Shown piece after piece: positions 61,143 through 64,000 of a stretch of DNA of 64,000 nt; the first letter of the stretch is position 1; each line of letters begins with the position of its first letter. The position numbers and the translations under genes are program-made. The notes beneath the pieces are model-generated. The model searched no databases. It had not been told where the DNA came from and saw nothing but the letters and a program-made list of their open reading frames with translations. Source of the DNA: Acuticoccus sp965213555 (GTDB taxonomy: Bacteria; Pseudomonadota; Alphaproteobacteria; Rhizobiales; Amorphaceae). The stretch spans positions 372,001-436,000 of the forward strand of contig NZ_OZ243890.1 in NCBI RefSeq assembly GCF_965213555.1, in the 5' to 3' direction.

Positions 61143-62513
61143 TTACGCGATCCCGAGCGTCTTCAGCTTGCGGTGGAGGGCCGAGCGCTCCATGCCGACG
61201 AACTCGGCGGTGCGCGACACGTTGCCGGAAAAGCGGTTGATCTGTGCGCGCAGGTAGTCGCGCTCGAAGATCTCGCGGGCCTCGCGCAGCGGCAGGGCCA
61301 TGATGTGCTCGCCGCCGGACTGGGACGACAGCGGCGGCACGATGGCCCCGATCTCGTTGGGCAACAGGTCCGCCGAGACCGGGTCGTTGGGGTCGCCGTC
61401 GCGGGTCAGGATCAGCAGGCGCTCCACGTTGTTCTTGAGCTGGCGCACGTTGCCCGGCCAGTCGTGCGCCTGGAGGACGGCCATCGCGTCCTCGCCGACG
61501 ATGCGGCGCGGCAGCCCTTGGTTCTCCGCGGTCTGGCGCAGGAAGTAGTCGATCAGCATCGGCACGTCCTCGCGGCGCTGGGCCAGCGCGGGGACACGGA
61601 TGGGCACGACGGACAGGCGGTGGAAGAGGTCCTCGCGCACCCTGCCGTCGGCGATCTCCTCGGCCATGTCGCGCGCCGAGGAGGAGATGACACGCACGTT
61701 CACCCTCACCTTCTGGGTGCCGCCGACCCGGGTGAACTCCTGCGCCACGAGGACGCGCAGGATGCGGGCCTGCGTCTCCAGCGCCATGTCGCCGATCTCG
61801 TCGAGGTAGAGCGTGCCGCCATGCGCCTCCTCAAGGGCGCCCACCGACGCCGCGCGGCCCGGTCGCGCCTCCGCGCCGAACAGCGCCTCGTCCATGCGGT
61901 CGGGGGTGATCGAGGCCGAGTTCACCAACACGAACGGCCCGTCCTTGCGCAGGCTCTTGGTGTGGATGGTGCGGGCGACGAGCTCCTTGCCGGAGCCCAT
62001 CGGCCCCATGATCATGACGCGCGAGTTGGTCGGCGCCACCTTGTCGATGATGGCCCGCATCTGGTTCATCACCGCCGAGCCGCCGATGAGGTCCTGGTAC
62101 TCGCCCGACTTCGTCCGCAGGCTCTCGACCTCGCGCCGCAGACGAGAGTTCTCCAAGGCGCGCTCGGCGGCGAGGAGCAGGCGGTCGGCCTTCAGCGGCT
62201 TCTCGATGTAGTCGTAGGCGCCGCGCTTGATGGCCGACACCGCGGTCTCGATGTTGCCGTGCCCCGAGATCATCACGATGGGCATCAAGGTGTGCTGTGA
62301 GCGGATGGTGTCGAGGAGCTGCAGCCCGTCAAGCTTGGACCCTTGCAGCCAGATGTCGAGGAAGGTGAGCTGCGGGCGGCGCGCCCCGATCGTGGCGAGC
62401 GCCTCGTCGGAGTCCGCCGCGGTGCGAACCTCGTAGCCCTCGTCCTCCAGGATGCCGGCGATGAGGTTGCGGATGTCGATCTCGTCGTCGACGACGAGGA
62501 TGTCGGATGCCAT
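61143..62513 (-). CDS. ntrX: Nitrogen assimilation response regulator NtrX
   Basis: The 456-aa protein has a receiver domain (ILVVDDEIDIRNLIAGILED, phospho-Asp in FLDIWLQGSKLDG), an AAA+ domain with MIMGPMGSGKELVARTIHTK (Walker A, in which the usual Gly-x-x-Gly-x-Gly-Lys is changed to GPMGSGK) and GTLYLDEIGDM (Walker B), and a Fis-type helix-turn-helix (NVSRTAEFVGMERSALHRKL). The loop after LFGAEARPG lacks GAFTGA, as is usual for alphaproteobacterial NtrX, so it may not activate sigma-54 directly. ATG 62513 is used. NtrY is encoded next on the same strand, with a small cupin gene in between. Confidence 0.95.
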   Translation of the reverse strand: MASDILVVDDEIDIRNLIAGILEDEGYEVRTAADSDEALATIGARRPQLTFLDIWLQGSKLDGLQLLDTIRSQHTLMPIVMISGHGNIETAVSAIKRGAYDYIEKPLKADRLLLAAERALENSRLRREVESLRTKSGEYQDLIGGSAVMNQMRAIIDKVAPTNSRVMIMGPMGSGKELVARTIHTKSLRKDGPFVLVNSASITPDRMDEALFGAEARPGRAASVGALEEAHGGTLYLDEIGDMALETQARILRVLVAQEFTRVGGTQKVRVNVRVISSSARDMAEEIADGRVREDLFHRLSVVPIRVPALAQRREDVPMLIDYFLRQTAENQGLPRRIVGEDAMAVLQAHDWPGNVRQLKNNVERLLILTRDGDPNDPVSADLLPNEIGAIVPPLSSQSGGEHIMALPLREAREIFERDYLRAQINRFSGNVSRTAEFVGMERSALHRKLKTLGIA

Positions 62514-62622
62514 CAGAACTCCACGTGCCTTGGGCGGCACCGGATGCTTGCGATCGTGCGCCGCCTACGTCGCGCGGTGCGCCGCGAGCGTCAAGCAGAC
62601 TGCCGCCCGGCGCAGGTCGGCG

Positions 62623-62913
62623 CTAGGCCTTGATCTCGATCTCCACGAACGCGCACTCCTCTGCTGCGGTGCTGACGACGTCGTGCTCCACACCGGCCCT
62701 GCGGAAGTAGGGCAGGCCGCGTCGCATCTCGCCGCGTGTGCGGTTCCCGTCCGCATCGACGAGCTCCAGGGCACCGTCGAACAATGGCACCACCACGTAG
62801 TCGAACTCGTGCCGGTGCCAGCCCGTGTTGTCGCCGGCGCGCGGGAACCGCCACTCGGTGACCCTCACGCGGTCGTTGTCCTCGAACACGGTGGGGTGCG
62901 CGGTTCCGGTCAC
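62623..62913 (-). CDS. Small cupin-domain protein between ntrY and ntrX
   Basis: The 96-aa cupin has DNTGWHRHEFDYVVVPLFDG (two His of cupin motif 1) and YFRRAGVEHDVVSTAAEECA (His of motif 2), close in length to single-domain cupins. GTG 62913 lies 22 bp after the ntrY stop and follows AGGAGG at 6 bp. It separates ntrY from ntrX, which are usually adjacent. The role is unknown; binding of a small ligand or metal is plausible from the His set. Confidence 0.8.
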   Translation of the reverse strand: MTGTAHPTVFEDNDRVRVTEWRFPRAGDNTGWHRHEFDYVVVPLFDGALELVDADGNRTRGEMRRGLPYFRRAGVEHDVVSTAAEECAFVEIEIKA

Positions 62914-62935
62914 TGCGGCCTCCTGCGGGTGTCGG

Positions 62936-64000
62936 TCATCGGTCGGCCTCGGCAGGCAGGGCGAAGCGCACGCACGCACCACGGGTGTTGTGCGACACCG
63001 ACGACGCGTCGAGGAGCTCGATGCGTCCGCCCTGCTCCTCGGCGATCTTCTTGACGATGGCGAGGCCGAGCCCTGTGCCCTTCTCGCGCGTCGTCATGTA
63101 GGGCTCGAGGAGCCGCTCGCGGCCGCTCGCCGGAAAGCCGAGGCCGTTGTCGATGACGTCGACCACGACCTCGCCGGCCAGGCGGTGGAGCCGCACCTCG
63201 ATGCGGCCACGCTCGCCGCCACGGTCCGCATCGCTGGTCTGCTCGATGGACTCCGCCGCGTTCTTCACGAGGTTCGAGAGGGCTTGCGCGACCAGGCGCT
63301 GGTCGAAGTGCGCGATCACCGGCTCGTCCGGGATGTCGGTGCGCTTCTCCACCCGCTCGCGTCCGATGCCCTGGAGGAACACCGCCTCGCGCACCGCCTC
63401 GCGCAGGTCCCGGCGCTCCATGGCGGGCGCGGGCATGCGCGCGAAGTTGGAGAACTCCGTCACCATGCGGCCGATGTCGTCCACCTGCCGCACGATGGTG
63501 TCCACGCACTGGTCGAACACCTCGTGGTCGTCGGCGCGGATCTGCTTGCCGTAGCGCCGCTTGATGCGCTCGGCCGAGAGCTGGATCGGCGTCAGCGGGT
63601 TCTTGATCTCGTGGGCGATGCGGCGCGCCACGTCCGCCCAGGCGGAGGTGCGCTGCGCGGTGACGAGGTCGGTGATGTCGTCCAGCGTGAGGACGAAGCC
63701 GGGGCGCGCGGCGTCGGCGCGGTCGGTCGTGGCACGCACCAGGATCGTGCGGTCGCGTCCCCTGCGCGCCAGGTTGATCTGCTCCGGCTTGATGCGCAGC
63801 CGCAGGAGGCCGTCCCCTGCCTCGAGGATCGGGGCGAGCTCGGGGACGCTGTCGGCCAGCCGCCGACCGACGACCTCGCGCTCGAAGAGGTCGAGCATGG
63901 CGAGCGCCGAGGTGTTGGCGAGCGTGACGCGGCCCTCCGCGTCCGTCCCGATGACGCCGGCCGAGACGCCCCCCAACACCGCCTCGGTGAAGCGGCTGCG
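62936..64000 (-). CDS. ntrY: Nitrogen regulation sensor kinase NtrY, C-terminal part
   Basis: The 355 visible residues cover the PAS domain (LGGVSAGVIGTDAEGRVTLA), the phosphoacceptor helix (DVARRIAHEIKNPLTPIQLS with His), the N-box (LSNLVKNAAESIEQTS), the G1 box VIDNGLGFPA and the G2 box TTREKGTGLGLAIVKKIAEE. The frame is open to the last base of the window, so the membrane-sensing N-terminus lies beyond. NtrY phosphorylates NtrX and responds to nitrogen or redox state in alphaproteobacteria. Confidence 0.95.
   Translation of the reverse strand, partial: RSRFTEAVLGGVSAGVIGTDAEGRVTLANTSALAMLDLFEREVVGRRLADSVPELAPILEAGDGLLRLRIKPEQINLARRGRDRTILVRATTDRADAARPGFVLTLDDITDLVTAQRTSAWADVARRIAHEIKNPLTPIQLSAERIKRRYGKQIRADDHEVFDQCVDTIVRQVDDIGRMVTEFSNFARMPAPAMERRDLREAVREAVFLQGIGRERVEKRTDIPDEPVIAHFDQRLVAQALSNLVKNAAESIEQTSDADRGGERGRIEVRLHRLAGEVVVDVIDNGLGFPASGRERLLEPYMTTREKGTGLGLAIVKKIAEEQGGRIELLDASSVSHNTRGACVRFALPAEADR

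Noticed and set aside
1..64000. CRISPR array, rRNA operon or complete conjugation gene set
   Set aside because: I looked for regular 25-40-bp repeats, rRNA sequence and trb/tra/virB genes and saw none.

Overview
The window is 64 kb of high-GC chromosome from an alphaproteobacterium, most likely of the order Hyphomicrobiales. The evidence is the NtrY-NtrX pair at the right edge, an alphaproteobacterial-length rpsD, NADP-dependent icd divergent from a TrmJ-type methyltransferase, gatCA and gatB, and a BolA / monothiol-glutaredoxin pair. GTG and TTG starts and 4-bp ATGA/GTGA overlaps are frequent.

Layout. 1-5.8 kb: the end of a TRAP small permease gene, an aconitase gene interrupted by one in-frame TGA, gatB, a decayed DUF2254 gene and rpsD. 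6-12.3 kb: a cytochrome P450 coupled to an LpxL-like acyltransferase, then an iron-type ABC transporter whose ATPase gene is convergent. 12.3-14.5 kb: two tRNA-Glu genes (TTC and CTC), each with a readable -35/-10, around a frameshifted RTX pseudogene and a DUF6152/membrane-protein pair. 14.7-19.8 kb: uronate dehydrogenase, aldose epimerase, a FAH-fold hydratase, trmJ and icd. 20.1-21.4 kb: remains of IS630 and IS5 transposase genes.

21.7-45.1 kb is accessory DNA, visibly richer in A/T at its left end. It has four parts. (a) A four-gene lanthipeptide cluster on the minus strand: a DUF4430-like protein, an unrecognised 338-aa protein, a nitrile-hydratase-leader (NHLP) precursor peptide and a LanM synthetase with a Cys-Cys-Gly zinc site like that of ProcM. 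It has its own promoter and no transporter or protease gene. (b) A seven-gene plus-strand operon of about 11 kb, in which every junction overlaps: HigA-like regulator, adenine-type DNA methyltransferase, AbiJ-NTD/HEPN protein, DExH helicase, GIY-YIG nuclease, OLD/TOPRIM nuclease and UvrD helicase. The last two form a Gabija-like pair. This is the best candidate in the window for a composite anti-phage system. (c) A mobilisation relaxase followed by an uncharacterised two-gene cassette that may be another defence effector. (d) A RelE/Gp49-type toxin, an XRE antitoxin and a large serine recombinase, ending exactly at the 3' end of tRNA-Ser(TGA). Together (b)-(d) look like an integrative mobilisable element. 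Another decayed IS5 lies just beyond the tRNA.

46.2-64 kb returns to ordinary chromosome: bolA and a grxD-type glutaredoxin gene, a ClpP-fold periplasmic protein, an ABC-2 exporter, a secreted MsrA, gatA and gatC, a TylF-like methyltransferase, a dipeptide-type ABC transporter with both ATPases fused in one chain, a GNAT, ntrX, a small cupin gene lying between ntrX and ntrY, and the 3' part of ntrY, which runs off the window.
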